Made by a program: the position numbers and the translations under genes. This document shows positions 1 to 8,677 of a stretch of 64,000 nt of DNA, piece after piece; within the stretch, counting starts at the first letter, position 1; every line of letters begins with the position of its first letter. The notes below the pieces were generated by a model. That model had not been told where the DNA came from and did not search any database. It saw only the letters and a list, made by a program, of their open reading frames with translations. The stretch is from an uncultured Spirochaetaceae bacterium (GTDB lineage Bacteria > Spirochaetota > Spirochaetia > Sphaerochaetales > Sphaerochaetaceae): NCBI GenBank assembly GCA_944389145.1, contig CALXLH010000037.1, positions 47,002-111,001 on the forward strand. The letters are read 5' to 3'.

Positions 1-1470
1 CCGGAGGCCTATCAGTTCGCGGAGGACCTCAAGGCGGCAGGAGCCTCGCTGTGGCAGATGCTGCCCCTAGGTCCCACGGGATACGGCAACAGCCCATATG
101 CGCAGAGAAGCGCATTTGCCGGCAACGAGCTTCTGATCTCCCCTGAGATGCTGCATATAGCGGGGCTGCTTACCAAGAGCGATATGGACGCTCCATCATT
201 CCCCGCAGAGCGCGTCGACTACGGCTTCGTAACGAGGTGGAAGATGCCGCTTCTCAAGAGAGCTGCGGAACGCGCGCTCTCCTCGAGGCAGGAGAGGATG
301 GCGCTTGAGACATTCTGCGAGCGCGAGGCCTACTGGCTTGATGACTACGCGCTCTTCATGGCGATCTACGAGAAGCATGGAGATGCCCGCTGGCATACCG
401 TCTGGAACGAGAAGGAATGCAGGAGGGACAGGAAGGCGCTGGACTCGGTCAGGCGCGATTGCGGAAAGACGATAGGCATCTACAAGGCGATGCAGTACCT
501 GTTCGATAAGGAGATGACGGCGCTAAGGGAATTCACATCCTCTATCGGCATCAGCACGATCGGAGACATCCCTATATTCGCAGCAGCGGACAGCTCCGAT
601 ACATGGAGCCATATCGATCTCTTCAAGACAGATGCGTCAGGACGCTACAGCGCGGTATCAGGAGTGCCGCCAGACGGCTTCTCATCCACAGGCCAGCTCT
701 GGGGCAATCCGGTCTATGACTGGAAGCGGCATGAGGAGACAGGATTCAGATGGTGGATAGAGCGCGTGAAGCGCTGCCTGGAGATGACGGATATCATCAG
801 GATAGACCACTTCAGGGGCTTTGCCGAGTATTATGAGATCAAGGCCGATGCGAAGACCGCTGAGCATGGCATATGGAAGAAGTCGCCTGGCAGGAAGCTC
901 TTTCAGGCGCTGAATGATGAACTTGGAGAGCTTCCCATCATAGCAGAGGACCTAGGCTTCATGACGCCGTCCGTGATAAGGCTGCGCGACAGCAACGGAT
1001 TCCCGGGCATGAAGATCGCCCAGTTCGGCTTCACCCGGCGCAGGGACGGCTCATTCAACGGCTATGATGACTTCCTTCCCCACAACTATACACGGCGCTT
1101 CGTGGCATACACGGGAACCCATGACAACGACACGACGAAGGGATGGTTCGGAAAGCTTTCCGATGAGGACAGGCATATGGTACGGGAGTATCTCTCATCG
1201 TCTGATGAGGACATCGTCTGGGCCATGATAAGAAGCGTGATGCTCAGCAATGCCGATACCGCGATCTTCCCTATGCAGGACGTGCTGGAGCTGGATTCCG
1301 ATGCGAGGATGAACTTCCCCTCCACCTGCAATGACGTGAATTGGAGCTGGAGGATGCGGAAAGGAGCCTTCGATGATTACAGGAAAGGACGGTTCTCACA
1401 TCTCGCGAGGATATCGGGAAGGACGGGTATCACGGCCGAGGAATACGACAGGATGCAGGAGGATGAATAG
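1..1470 (+). CDS. malQ: 4-alpha-glucanotransferase (amylomaltase), 5' end cut by window
   Basis: The reading frame is open from the first base, so the N-terminus lies outside the window. The visible part begins in the conserved GH77 segment with LWQMLPLGPTGYGNSPY. The GH77 catalytic triad is recognisable: Asp in IIRIDHFRGF, Glu in IIAEDLGF and Asp in GTHDNDT. GH77 enzymes transfer alpha-1,4-glucan chains between maltodextrins or glycogen and glucose in the cytoplasm. About 489 residues are visible, consistent with loss of only a few dozen residues. The next gene starts 3 nt after the stop, so the two are probably co-transcribed. Confidence 0.95.
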   Translation, partial: PEAYQFAEDLKAAGASLWQMLPLGPTGYGNSPYAQRSAFAGNELLISPEMLHIAGLLTKSDMDAPSFPAERVDYGFVTRWKMPLLKRAAERALSSRQERMALETFCEREAYWLDDYALFMAIYEKHGDARWHTVWNEKECRRDRKALDSVRRDCGKTIGIYKAMQYLFDKEMTALREFTSSIGISTIGDIPIFAAADSSDTWSHIDLFKTDASGRYSAVSGVPPDGFSSTGQLWGNPVYDWKRHEETGFRWWIERVKRCLEMTDIIRIDHFRGFAEYYEIKADAKTAEHGIWKKSPGRKLFQALNDELGELPIIAEDLGFMTPSVIRLRDSNGFPGMKIAQFGFTRRRDGSFNGYDDFLPHNYTRRFVAYTGTHDNDTTKGWFGKLSDEDRHMVREYLSSSDEDIVWAMIRSVMLSNADTAIFPMQDVLELDSDARMNFPSTCNDVNWSWRMRKGAFDDYRKGRFSHLARISGRTGITAEEYDRMQEDE

Positions 1471-1473
1471 CAT

Positions 1474-2592
1474 ATGCCAGCTCCGCTGCATCTTCCGGGG
1501 TCCTACATCAAGGAGGCGGAAAGCCTCCTGAGGAAGGCATGCGTGATCGCCTCCCCTTCCCTCAGGGAGGACAGCCGTGTCTCGTTCATCTCAGGATACC
1601 TGAAGGAAAACGGCATACCATTCACCGTCGATGAGGCAAAGAACGTCATCATTCCGTACTGCGATGATGGAACTGCAGCGCTTGACGTGTATGCCGCGCA
1701 TACCGATGTCGTATTCCCTGACACGGAGGCGTTTCCGCTGAGAGAGGAAGGAACGATGCTCCGCTGCCCGGGAATCGCAGATGACAGTGCCCACTTCGTG
1801 GCCGTGCTCATATACGCGCTGGCATTCCACAGGGAAAGGCCCAGGACTGAGAGAGGCATACTCTTCGTATGCAACAGCGCCGAGGAAGGGCTTGGGAACC
1901 TCCACGGGACAAGGACGCTGTTCCAGGCCTACGGCAGCAGGATCGCGTCATTCACATCCTTCGACGACATCCTCGGCAGGGGCATCGTCAGCAAGGCAGT
2001 CGGAAGCGAGCGGTACAGGATATCGGTACGGACTGAAGGAGGGCATTCCTATGCTGATTTCGGACGGCCGAACGCAATCGCCATCCTCTCCACCATCATC
2101 GCCAGGCTCTATCGGCAGGAGGCCCATGGAGCCACCTATAACGTGGGCACGATAGAAGGGGGCACGAGCGTCAACAGCATAGCAGGCAATGCCTCATGCA
2201 CCTACGAGATACGCTCCACAGATGAGGATGAGCTTATGAGGATGAGGAAAAGCCTCGAAGCGATCATCGGCTCATCGCGCGATGATGGCTGGGAGCTGAC
2301 GACGGAGACGATCGGGATAAGGCCATGTGCCCATGGTGCCGACACAGGGAAGCTTGAAAGGGCTGCAGAGGAGATATTCAGGCGTCATGGCCTCTCCGTA
2401 GAGCGCCTCGCCTCATCAACCGACTGCAACATACCGCTCTCGCAGGGAATACCTGCCATCTGCTTCGGCCTCATATACGGAGGAGGAAGGCACACGAGGG
2501 AGGAATGGGTCGACCTCTCGACCTATCCGGAAGGGCTCCAGGCAGGATGGGAGTACATCCTGCTTGTCAGCTCAGATCAGGCCCCTTGCTGA
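1474..2592 (+). CDS. M20-family metallopeptidase (PepT/ArgE-like)
   Basis: A 372-residue protein with the M20 metal-site pattern: AHTDVVF supplies the His ligand, the Asp of GIADDSAH bridges the two metals, SAEEG supplies the catalytic and metal-binding Glu pair, and GGGRHTREEW near the C-terminus carries the last His. GGHSYADFGRPNA matches the dimerisation-domain entry typical of tripeptidase-like members. These enzymes hydrolyse small peptides or N-acyl amino acids in the cytoplasm; the substrate cannot be told. The ATG lies 3 nt after malQ with GGAGG inside the end of malQ. The last 21 nt overlap the convergent MFS gene. Confidence 0.8.
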   Translation: MPAPLHLPGSYIKEAESLLRKACVIASPSLREDSRVSFISGYLKENGIPFTVDEAKNVIIPYCDDGTAALDVYAAHTDVVFPDTEAFPLREEGTMLRCPGIADDSAHFVAVLIYALAFHRERPRTERGILFVCNSAEEGLGNLHGTRTLFQAYGSRIASFTSFDDILGRGIVSKAVGSERYRISVRTEGGHSYADFGRPNAIAILSTIIARLYRQEAHGATYNVGTIEGGTSVNSIAGNASCTYEIRSTDEDELMRMRKSLEAIIGSSRDDGWELTTETIGIRPCAHGADTGKLERAAEEIFRRHGLSVERLASSTDCNIPLSQGIPAICFGLIYGGGRHTREEWVDLSTYPEGLQAGWEYILLVSSDQAPC

Positions 2593-3735
2593 TCTGGCCA
2601 GCTTGAGGACCATCAGGGCAACCATCATGAAGAGCGCTATGGATATCGTGGCGATGCCTCCGGCAAGGCCTGCGCTCTCCGCGACATGACCTATTATAAG
2701 GGGCATCACGATAGCTCCTATGGTAGCAGTTCCTATGCATGTGCCTGTCGCCATCGTCGAGCTGTTATAGCGCGTGTCCATCGAGGAGAGCGTCGTCGGA
2801 TAGATGCCGCTCATGGAGAAGCCCACTCCCAGGAGCGAGAGGAATATGACGACGGGACTCGAAACGGAGATCATGAGGATGAAGAAGCCTGTCATCAGCA
2901 GCCCCATGACGAGTATCAGGAGGCTCTTGTTCATCCGCATCGAGACAGCGGCGCATACCAGGCGGCCAAGGAGTATCATGATCCACAGGAATGACTGCAT
3001 GGCCGTAGCCACGGATACGGGGAATATGCCCTCATCCTGGAAATAGGTCACCAGCCAGCCGGTAAGGGAACCCTCGGCACAGAGATAGAAGAACATGATG
3101 AAGGTGTTGATCCAGAAGCCCAGCGAATGCGGTATGCCTCCATCGCCTTTTTCCTTATGGCTCCTTCCGCCCGAGAGCCGGAGCGCGACCGACATGATCG
3201 CGAGGAGCATGGACAGGGCGATCGCCAGCGGAGCGGTACGCCAGCTCAGTCCGGCTGAGGCAATCACGATGAACGGCGAGAGGAACGCGCCGACCGCGAA
3301 TGAGGCATGCAGGAAGTTGAGCCCCGCCGCCTTATTGGCTACGCTCTCCCCTACCACTACGTTCGTTATGTTGGAGAGCGTGCCGCGCCCTATGCCAGTC
3401 AGGGCAAATGCCACGAAGAGCAGCAGGGGATTGCCGGTCACTGCCATCATCAGGAGCCCCAGCACTATTCCCGAGGTAAGTATCGCGGTGCTGAGACGGC
3501 GCCCTATGGCATATGGCAGCACGCCGGCGGCGAACACGGAAACGAGGTTACCTATCTGATGGGCAGACAGCAGCATGCCGCTGACAGAATACGATAGCCC
3601 ATACTCGCTGCTGAGGGCCGGAAGCACCGCACCGAGCACCGTCGTCATCATCCCTGAGACGAAGAAAATCACATAGATGCGGTAAAGCAGGCTCCTCGCC
3701 CCCTTCTCCACGCCAAGAAAGCTACCAAGAGACAT
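2572..3735 (-). CDS. MFS transporter (sugar/metabolite permease type)
   Basis: About 387 residues, almost entirely hydrophobic, with roughly twelve membrane segments and the MFS cytoplasmic-loop pattern (GRRLSTAIL after segment 2; GIGRGTL; GRLVCAAVSMR in the second half). It is an inner-membrane permease of unknown substrate. The open frame runs 62 codons further upstream, but the chosen ATG (MSLGSFLG) is preceded by GGAGG with a 6-nt gap, and the longer version would run across the divergent copA promoter. It is transcribed away from copA. A role in metal export is possible from position only; the sequence does not show it. Confidence 0.75.
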   Translation of the reverse strand: MSLGSFLGVEKGARSLLYRIYVIFFVSGMMTTVLGAVLPALSSEYGLSYSVSGMLLSAHQIGNLVSVFAAGVLPYAIGRRLSTAILTSGIVLGLLMMAVTGNPLLLFVAFALTGIGRGTLSNITNVVVGESVANKAAGLNFLHASFAVGAFLSPFIVIASAGLSWRTAPLAIALSMLLAIMSVALRLSGGRSHKEKGDGGIPHSLGFWINTFIMFFYLCAEGSLTGWLVTYFQDEGIFPVSVATAMQSFLWIMILLGRLVCAAVSMRMNKSLLILVMGLLMTGFFILMISVSSPVVIFLSLLGVGFSMSGIYPTTLSSMDTRYNSSTMATGTCIGTATIGAIVMPLIIGHVAESAGLAGGIATISIALFMMVALMVLKLARSARGLI

Positions 3736-3806
3736 CCCAGACCTCCATGAACTGAACATCCGGAATACTGCCACAACGCACAGCCGTTGGCAAGCAGTAC
3801 GGAACC

Positions 3807-3835
3807 TTGATAAGCCGCGGATTATCCTGTATATT
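3807..3835 (+). promoter_or_regulatory. Promoter of copA-csoR
   Basis: TTGATA (3807-3812), a 17-nt spacer and TATATT (3830-3835) form a near-consensus sigma-70 promoter. The predicted start of transcription falls at the left edge of the adjacent palindrome, so a repressor bound there would block initiation. Confidence 0.75.
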
Positions 3836-3840
3836 TTGCA

Positions 3841-3866
3841 TGACACCCCACCCGGGTGTGGTGTCA
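3841..3866. promoter_or_regulatory. CsoR-like operator palindrome
   Basis: A 26-bp palindrome with left arm TGACACCCCACCC; the right arm matches its reverse complement at 12 of 13 positions. C-rich and G-rich half-sites meeting at the centre resemble known CsoR operators of copper operons. It lies at about +1 to +25 of the copA promoter, 9 nt before the copA start codon, and the operon itself encodes a CsoR-family protein. Binding is inferred. Confidence 0.7.
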
Positions 3867-3875
3867 GAGGCATAT

Positions 3876-6473
3876 ATGAAGAAAGAACAGTTCGATATAA
3901 CAGGCATGAGCTGCGCGGCATGCTCGTCCCGCGTCGATAAGTGCGTCAGGGCCACGGCGGGAGTGAAGGACGTATCGGTGAATCTGCTGAAGAACAGCAT
4001 GACCGTTGAATTCGATGAGGCGGAAACCGATGAGGCGCATATCATAGAATCTGTCGAGAATGCAGGCTATGGAGCCTCCGTCAAGGAGGAAGGAGCCGGA
4101 GGCAGGAAGGCAGAAGGGCAGAAGGAAAGGGGCCAGGACCTCCACAGGAAGGAATATGAGGCGATGAGGCGGCGCCTGATCTCCTCGATCATCTTCACCG
4201 TTCCCGTATTCTATATATCCATGGGACATATGATGGGATGGCCGCTGCCATCCTTCTTCCATGGTACGGAAAACGCGATGGTATTCGCACTCACGCTCTT
4301 TATCCTGACCGTTCCCGTCATAGCGATCAACTTCCGCTTCTTCAGGAACGGGTTCCGCTCGCTTCTCCACCGCTCGCCGAATATGGATACGCTTATCGCG
4401 CTGGGTTCCGGAGCTGCTGTCATCTATGGCATATATGCCTTATATAAGATCGGCTATGCGCTTGGACACGGCGATATGGATACGGCGGGGGCCTTCGCGA
4501 TGGATCTCTACTTCGAATCGGCGGCGATGATCCTCACGCTCATCACGCTTGGCAAGTACCTCGAGGCAAGGGCCAAGGGCCGGACATCCGACGCTATAGC
4601 CAGCCTGATGGATCTTGCGCCGAAGACAGCAAGGGTCGAGAGGAACGGAGAGGAGGCCACGATTCCCGTAGAGGAGCTGGTTAAGGGAGATGTGGTGGTC
4701 ATCAGGACAGGCGAATCGATCGCTGCCGACGGTGTCATCATCAGCGGCAGCTGCAGCGTCGACGAAAGCGCGATCACCGGAGAATCGATTCCTGCAGAGA
4801 AGGAGGTGGACGGCATCTTGATAGGAGGTACGGTGCTAAGCTCCGGCTTCGTCAGGATGAGGGTGACCCGCACCGGTGATGAGACCACGCTATCCGGGAT
4901 AATAAGGCTGGTGGATGAGGCCACGTCATCGAAGGCTCCGATCGCGAAGCTCGCGGATAAGGTCAGCGGCGTGTTCGTTCCCATCGTCATCACGATCGCG
5001 ATCATCTCTGCCGCAGCATGGCTGCTTGCCGGAGAGAGCGTCGAGTTCGCTCTTTCGATAGCGATATCCGTGCTTGTGATATCCTGCCCATGCGCGCTTG
5101 GGCTTGCCACTCCTACGGCCATAATGGTCGGCACTGGGCGAGGAGCCACGAACGGCATCCTGATCAAATCGGCAGAATCGCTTGAGATGCTGCACTCCAT
5201 AGATACGGTGGTCCTGGACAAGACAGGAACGATCACGAAGGGAGAGCCGGAGGTTACCGATATCATCTGCTCGCCAGGCATGACGGCAGAGAATCTGATA
5301 TCCATCGCCTCCTCGATCGAGCATCCGTCAGAGCATCCGCTCGCCCGCTCCATCGTGCGCAAGGCCGGGGAGATGGGAGTACGGCAGGAAGAGGCATCAT
5401 CATTCTGCCAGACTCCAGGCACGGGAGTGGCGGCAGAGGTGGGCGGAAGGAAGGCCGAAGGCGGCAACAGGAAGCTCCTGGAGCGCCACGGGCTCTACAC
5501 GGAAGAGATCAGAGGCATCGAGGAGAGGCTCTCAGATGAGGGCAAGACCCCGCTCTTCTTCCTGCTCGATGGCGCTCTCATCGGCATCATCGCCCTCTCG
5601 GATACCGTGAAGGACACGAGCCGGAGCGCGATCAGCGAGCTGAGGTCGATGGGGATAAGGACCGTGATGCTCACCGGAGACAATGAGCGGACGGCAAAGG
5701 CCATCGGAGCGAAGGTCGGGGTTGATTCCGTGATCGCGGAGGTACTCCCGGAGGATAAGGAGAAGGAAGTGAGGAAGCTGCAGGAGGGAGGCGCGAAGGT
5801 CGCCATGGTAGGCGATGGGATAAACGACGCCCCTGCCCTCGCCCGCTCCGATATAGGCATCGCCATAGGCGCCGGTACGGATATCGCGATAGAGTCTGCG
5901 GACCTGGTGCTGATGAAGAGCGACCTGATGGACGTACCTTCCGCCGTGCAGCTTGGGAAGGCCACGCTCAGGAACATAAAGGAAAACCTCTTCTGGGCGC
6001 TCTTCTACAATGCGATCTGCATACCGGTCGCGGCAGGCGTGCTCTATCCTGCGCTCGGCATAAGGCTCAGCCCGATGATAGGAGCGTTCGCCATGAGCTT
6101 CAGCTCGGTGTTCGTCGTCTCTAACGCGCTGAGGCTGAGATTCTTCAAGCCGCATCTCTCGGTCCAGGCTGAGGGCGGCAAGAGGGAAAAGGAAGAAGTA
6201 CATATAGCAAGGATGACGTTCGCGAGCACGGACGTTAAGATAGAAGAAGGAGAGAAGATGATGACTAGGAAGGTAGATGTCGAAGGAATGATGTGCCAGC
6301 ACTGCGTGAAGCACGTCAGGGAGGCACTTGAGAAGGTAAGCGGCGTAGAGAGCGTCGAGGTATCCCTTGAGGGAAAGGCCGCGACCGTGGTATGCGGTCC
6401 TCAGACGAGCGATGATGCTCTCAGGAAGGCCGTGGCTGATGCGGGCTATGAGGTAACTGGAATTGAAGGCTGA
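3876..6473 (+). CDS. copA: Copper-exporting P1B-type ATPase with N- and C-terminal HMA domains
   Basis: 865 residues. In order: an N-terminal heavy-metal domain (GMSCAAC, Cys13 and Cys16), about eight membrane segments, the actuator loop TGES, the transmembrane metal site CPC (SCPCALG), the phosphorylation site DKTGT, the SEHPLA HP motif and GDGINDAPALA. CPC with HMA domains indicates Cu(I) export across the inner membrane. A second HMA domain (GMMCQHC, Cys807 and Cys810) is attached at the extreme C-terminus by a charged linker, an unusual place. The start follows AGAGG and the operator; the 23 extra upstream codons are rejected because they overlap the promoter. Confidence 0.95.
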   Translation: MKKEQFDITGMSCAACSSRVDKCVRATAGVKDVSVNLLKNSMTVEFDEAETDEAHIIESVENAGYGASVKEEGAGGRKAEGQKERGQDLHRKEYEAMRRRLISSIIFTVPVFYISMGHMMGWPLPSFFHGTENAMVFALTLFILTVPVIAINFRFFRNGFRSLLHRSPNMDTLIALGSGAAVIYGIYALYKIGYALGHGDMDTAGAFAMDLYFESAAMILTLITLGKYLEARAKGRTSDAIASLMDLAPKTARVERNGEEATIPVEELVKGDVVVIRTGESIAADGVIISGSCSVDESAITGESIPAEKEVDGILIGGTVLSSGFVRMRVTRTGDETTLSGIIRLVDEATSSKAPIAKLADKVSGVFVPIVITIAIISAAAWLLAGESVEFALSIAISVLVISCPCALGLATPTAIMVGTGRGATNGILIKSAESLEMLHSIDTVVLDKTGTITKGEPEVTDIICSPGMTAENLISIASSIEHPSEHPLARSIVRKAGEMGVRQEEASSFCQTPGTGVAAEVGGRKAEGGNRKLLERHGLYTEEIRGIEERLSDEGKTPLFFLLDGALIGIIALSDTVKDTSRSAISELRSMGIRTVMLTGDNERTAKAIGAKVGVDSVIAEVLPEDKEKEVRKLQEGGAKVAMVGDGINDAPALARSDIGIAIGAGTDIAIESADLVLMKSDLMDVPSAVQLGKATLRNIKENLFWALFYNAICIPVAAGVLYPALGIRLSPMIGAFAMSFSSVFVVSNALRLRFFKPHLSVQAEGGKREKEEVHIARMTFASTDVKIEEGEKMMTRKVDVEGMMCQHCVKHVREALEKVSGVESVEVSLEGKAATVVCGPQTSDDALRKAVADAGYEVTGIEG
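6258..6473 (+). CDS. Possible internally initiated CopZ-like copper chaperone, in frame within copA
   Basis: Within copA, AAGGAG (6247-6252) sits 5 nt before tandem in-frame ATG codons at 6258 and 6261. Initiation here would give a free 71-residue protein that is exactly one HMA domain (GMMCQHC), the size of CopZ chaperones. The preceding linker, about residues 758-794, is charged and of low complexity and could be a former intergenic region. Production of the separate product is inferred, not shown. Confidence 0.45.
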   Translation: MMTRKVDVEGMMCQHCVKHVREALEKVSGVESVEVSLEGKAATVVCGPQTSDDALRKAVADAGYEVTGIEG

Positions 6474-6729
6474 TAAGGACAGCACGATCAGGAAGATCAG
6501 GATCGCGAGGGGCCAGCTCGATGGGATCATCAGGATGATAGAGGATGACCGCTACTGCATAGATATATCAACGCAGCTGATGAGCACGCTCTCGCTCCTG
6601 AAGAATGTCAACAGGGAGATCCTGCAGGCGCATATACGAAGCTGCGTGAAGGAGGCCCTGGAGACAGATATGGAGAATCCCAAGATCGAGGAAGCCCTCA
6701 AGGTCCTGGAGAAGATGACGGAGCTATAG
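6463..6729 (+). CDS. csoR: CsoR-family copper-sensing transcriptional repressor
   Basis: 88 residues, the usual length of the CsoR/RcnR family, all helical. The Cu(I) ligands can be placed as Cys32 (RYCIDI), His57 and Cys61 (AHIRSC); the Cys-to-His spacing of 25 and the His-x3-Cys pattern match copper-type CsoR rather than nickel-type RcnR. The start codon is TTG, overlapping the end of copA by 11 nt, so translation is probably coupled. It is expected to bind the palindrome at 3841-3866 without copper and release it when copper binds, giving a feedback loop over its own operon. Confidence 0.9.
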   Translation: MKADKDSTIRKIRIARGQLDGIIRMIEDDRYCIDISTQLMSTLSLLKNVNREILQAHIRSCVKEALETDMENPKIEEALKVLEKMTEL

Positions 6730-7509
6730 CCTGACTTCCCTATCGCGGCGTATGAGGTTCCTTATTCCCTCTATGCCCACGCGGATGGCAAGGTCGGTAT
6801 CGTGGACCTGCGGGTTCTCCATGCCGGCCTTCTCCCGCTCCTGGTTGGCGACTACGAGGAACGCGGAGCCTGCCCTTGCGCCAAGGAAGGACGCAACGGT
6901 GAATATAGTCGAGCTTTCCATCTCGGAAGCAAGCACTCCCAGCCTCTTCCAGGCCTCCCACTTCGCGCTAAGCTCATATGAGACGGGCATGCGCTCGGGA
7001 TCATGCTGGCCATAGAAGGAATCCTTGCACTGCACGATGCCGAGGTGGCTTCTTGCGCCGAGCGTGGCAGCCCCATCACGCAGCGCCTCTGCGACATCGA
7101 ATGAAGCGACTGCAGGGAACTCTATCGGAGCATACTCACGGCTGGTTCCCTCCATCCTGACAGCGCCTGTGGCAATCACGATATCTCCACCTACGACAGG
7201 AATGGCAATGCCGCCGCATGTACCGATGCGGATGAACGTATCGGCACCTGAGGCGAAAAGCTCCTCCACAGCGATCGATGCTGATGGACCGCCTATGCCT
7301 GTGGACGTGACGGAAACGCGCTCGCCCTCCAGATAGCCCGTATAGGTAAGGAATTCACGGCTATCCGCGACCATATGGGCATCATCAAGATATCTCGCGA
7401 TCAGAGGAACCCGCTTCGGGTCTCCGGGCAGGAGGACATAGCGTCCCACGTCACCCTTTCCTATATGCAGATGATACTGCAGTCCTGTTCCATTCATGTA
7501 ATCGGTCAT
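6724..7509 (-). CDS. udp: Uridine phosphorylase-like nucleoside phosphorylase
   Basis: 261 residues of the PNP/UDP family. Visible motifs: phosphate-site GDPKR near residue 30, [24 protein letters not shown], the uridine-phosphorylase-type [11 protein letters not shown] and the ribose-binding MESST. It cleaves uridine with phosphate to uracil and ribose-1-phosphate in salvage. Its stop overlaps the end of csoR by 6 nt in convergent orientation. No Shine-Dalgarno is seen; GATAAT lies 5 nt before the ATG, so a leaderless message is possible. An alternative ATG lies four codons downstream. Confidence 0.88.
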   Translation of the reverse strand: MTDYMNGTGLQYHLHIGKGDVGRYVLLPGDPKRVPLIARYLDDAHMVADSREFLTYTGYLEGERVSVTSTGIGGPSASIAVEELFASGADTFIRIGTCGGIAIPVVGGDIVIATGAVRMEGTSREYAPIEFPAVASFDVAEALRDGAATLGARSHLGIVQCKDSFYGQHDPERMPVSYELSAKWEAWKRLGVLASEMESSTIFTVASFLGARAGSAFLVVANQEREKAGMENPQVHDTDLAIRVGIEGIRNLIRRDREVRL

Positions 7510-7550
7510 ACCCGATTATCTCACAATGGCCCAGCAGGGGCAAATGGCTT

Positions 7551-8429
7551 TCATCCTGTCCCTTTCCTCACCTCCTCGTGGTAAAAGTAATTCACCATCA
7601 CAGGAGGCGCGTCGAAAGGCAGGCTCATCGTATCATCGTTGCGGACATACAAAAGCCCGCTTCCCGCAGCATAATCCCTCAGCCTCCTGTCAAGCTCCTC
7701 CCAGTAGGCACGGCTGCCATGCAGGAAGATATCCTCATAGAGCGGAAGAAGCTCAGGACGCCTTTCTCGGATATACCCCATCACGGCGGAGCGATAGCTT
7801 CCTCCCCGGAGATTGAGGTTCTCAAGCCATATGAGATTGCACTGCTCCCTCACGCGGTCGATGATGGCCTCCACATCGGTGATGCCGGGGAATATGGGCG
7901 ATATGAAGCAGGTCGTGCGGATCCCCTCATCATGGAGCGCCTTCATGGCGGCAAGCCTACGCTCTATGCTGACGGCATTGTCCATATCGCTCCTGAAGGC
8001 CTCATCCAAGGTATTTATGGAAAAACCTACCCTCACAGATGGAAAGCTCCTTAGCAGGTCTAGATCGCGCAGCACGAGATCGGACTTCGTCTGGATGCTG
8101 ATCCTTGCACCGCTACCCTGCAGTTCCTCCAATAACGCCCTCGTACGCCTGTATATCTCTTCCTCGGGAAGATAGGGATCGGTGACGGAACCGAAGAAGA
8201 GGTCCTTTCCTGAATATCTCTCAGGATGGCTTATCTTAGGCCAGTGCTTCACGTCGAGGAATGTTCCCCAGGGCTCCGGGTGATTCGTAAAGCGCTTCAT
8301 GAAGCACGCGTAGCAGTACATGCAGCCATGGGTACAGCCGACATATGGATTGACGGCATAGTCTCCGACAGGAAGACGCGTCTTGGTAATGACGCTCCGT
8401 ACCTCTATTTCCCTTATGACAGGATCCAT
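7551..8429 (-). CDS. Radical SAM protein, SplB-like (COG1533 type)
   Basis: 292 residues. The cluster-binding motif is CTHGCMYCYACF near residues 32-43, CxxxCxxC as in radical SAM enzymes. The context PVGDYAVNPYVGC and the pattern through DLFFGSVTDPY and FSINT match the SPL/COG1533 group of uncharacterised radical SAM proteins rather than true spore photoproduct lyase. The ATG is preceded by GAGG at good spacing. The reaction and partner are unknown. Confidence 0.82.
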   Translation of the reverse strand: MDPVIREIEVRSVITKTRLPVGDYAVNPYVGCTHGCMYCYACFMKRFTNHPEPWGTFLDVKHWPKISHPERYSGKDLFFGSVTDPYLPEEEIYRRTRALLEELQGSGARISIQTKSDLVLRDLDLLRSFPSVRVGFSINTLDEAFRSDMDNAVSIERRLAAMKALHDEGIRTTCFISPIFPGITDVEAIIDRVREQCNLIWLENLNLRGGSYRSAVMGYIRERRPELLPLYEDIFLHGSRAYWEELDRRLRDYAAGSGLLYVRNDDTMSLPFDAPPVMVNYFYHEEVRKGTG

Positions 8430-8498
8430 TGATTTACCTCACTAATGATATAGCATCGCATATTATCCCTGAATTTTCATGAAAAAAGGCAAAAAGTA

Positions 8499-8528
8499 TT
8501 TACACGGTCTCCCCTTTCCTGCTAGTAT
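8499..8528 (+). promoter_or_regulatory. Promoter of tRNA-Val
   Basis: TTTACA (8499-8504), an 18-nt spacer and TAGTAT (8523-8528), placing the transcript start a few bases before the mature tRNA. Confidence 0.65.
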
Positions 8529-8540
8529 AGCAAAGTCGCT

Positions 8541-8612
8541 GGGCGGTTAACTCAGCGGGAGAGTGCCACCTTGACGTGGTGGAAGTCATAGGTTCAAACC
8601 CTATACCGCCCA
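8541..8612 (+). tRNA. tRNA-Val (anticodon GAC)
   Basis: A full cloverleaf can be drawn: acceptor GGGCGGT/ACCGCCC with discriminator A, a D-arm with the AGCGGGAGA loop, an anticodon stem CCACC/GGTGG enclosing loop TTGACGT (anticodon GAC), and a T-arm ATAGG TTCAAAC CCTAT. The CCA end is not encoded and must be added after transcription. Confidence 0.95.
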
Positions 8613-8621
8613 TATCCGTAG

Positions 8622-8652
8622 AGCCTTGCAGCTGTTGGTTGCAAGGCTTTTC
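8622..8652 (+). terminator. Rho-independent terminator of tRNA-Val
   Basis: A 9-bp perfect stem (AGCCTTGCA with TGCAAGGCT) around a 9-nt loop, followed by TTTT, ten nt after the tRNA. Confidence 0.85.
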
Positions 8653-8677
8653 CTATGCGGTAACGTCACTTGCAGGC

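Noticed and set aside
2572..3921. Longer MFS reading frame starting at 3921
   Set aside because: The added 62 codons cross the copA promoter and operator and lack membrane-protein character; ATG 3735 has an ideal GGAGG.
4508..5467. 319-codon minus-strand frame opposite copA
   Set aside because: Low-complexity Ser/Thr/Pro-rich shadow of the P-type ATPase with no family motif.
5532..6530. 332-codon minus-strand frame opposite copA
   Set aside because: Arg/Tyr/His-rich shadow translation caused by codon bias of the real gene.
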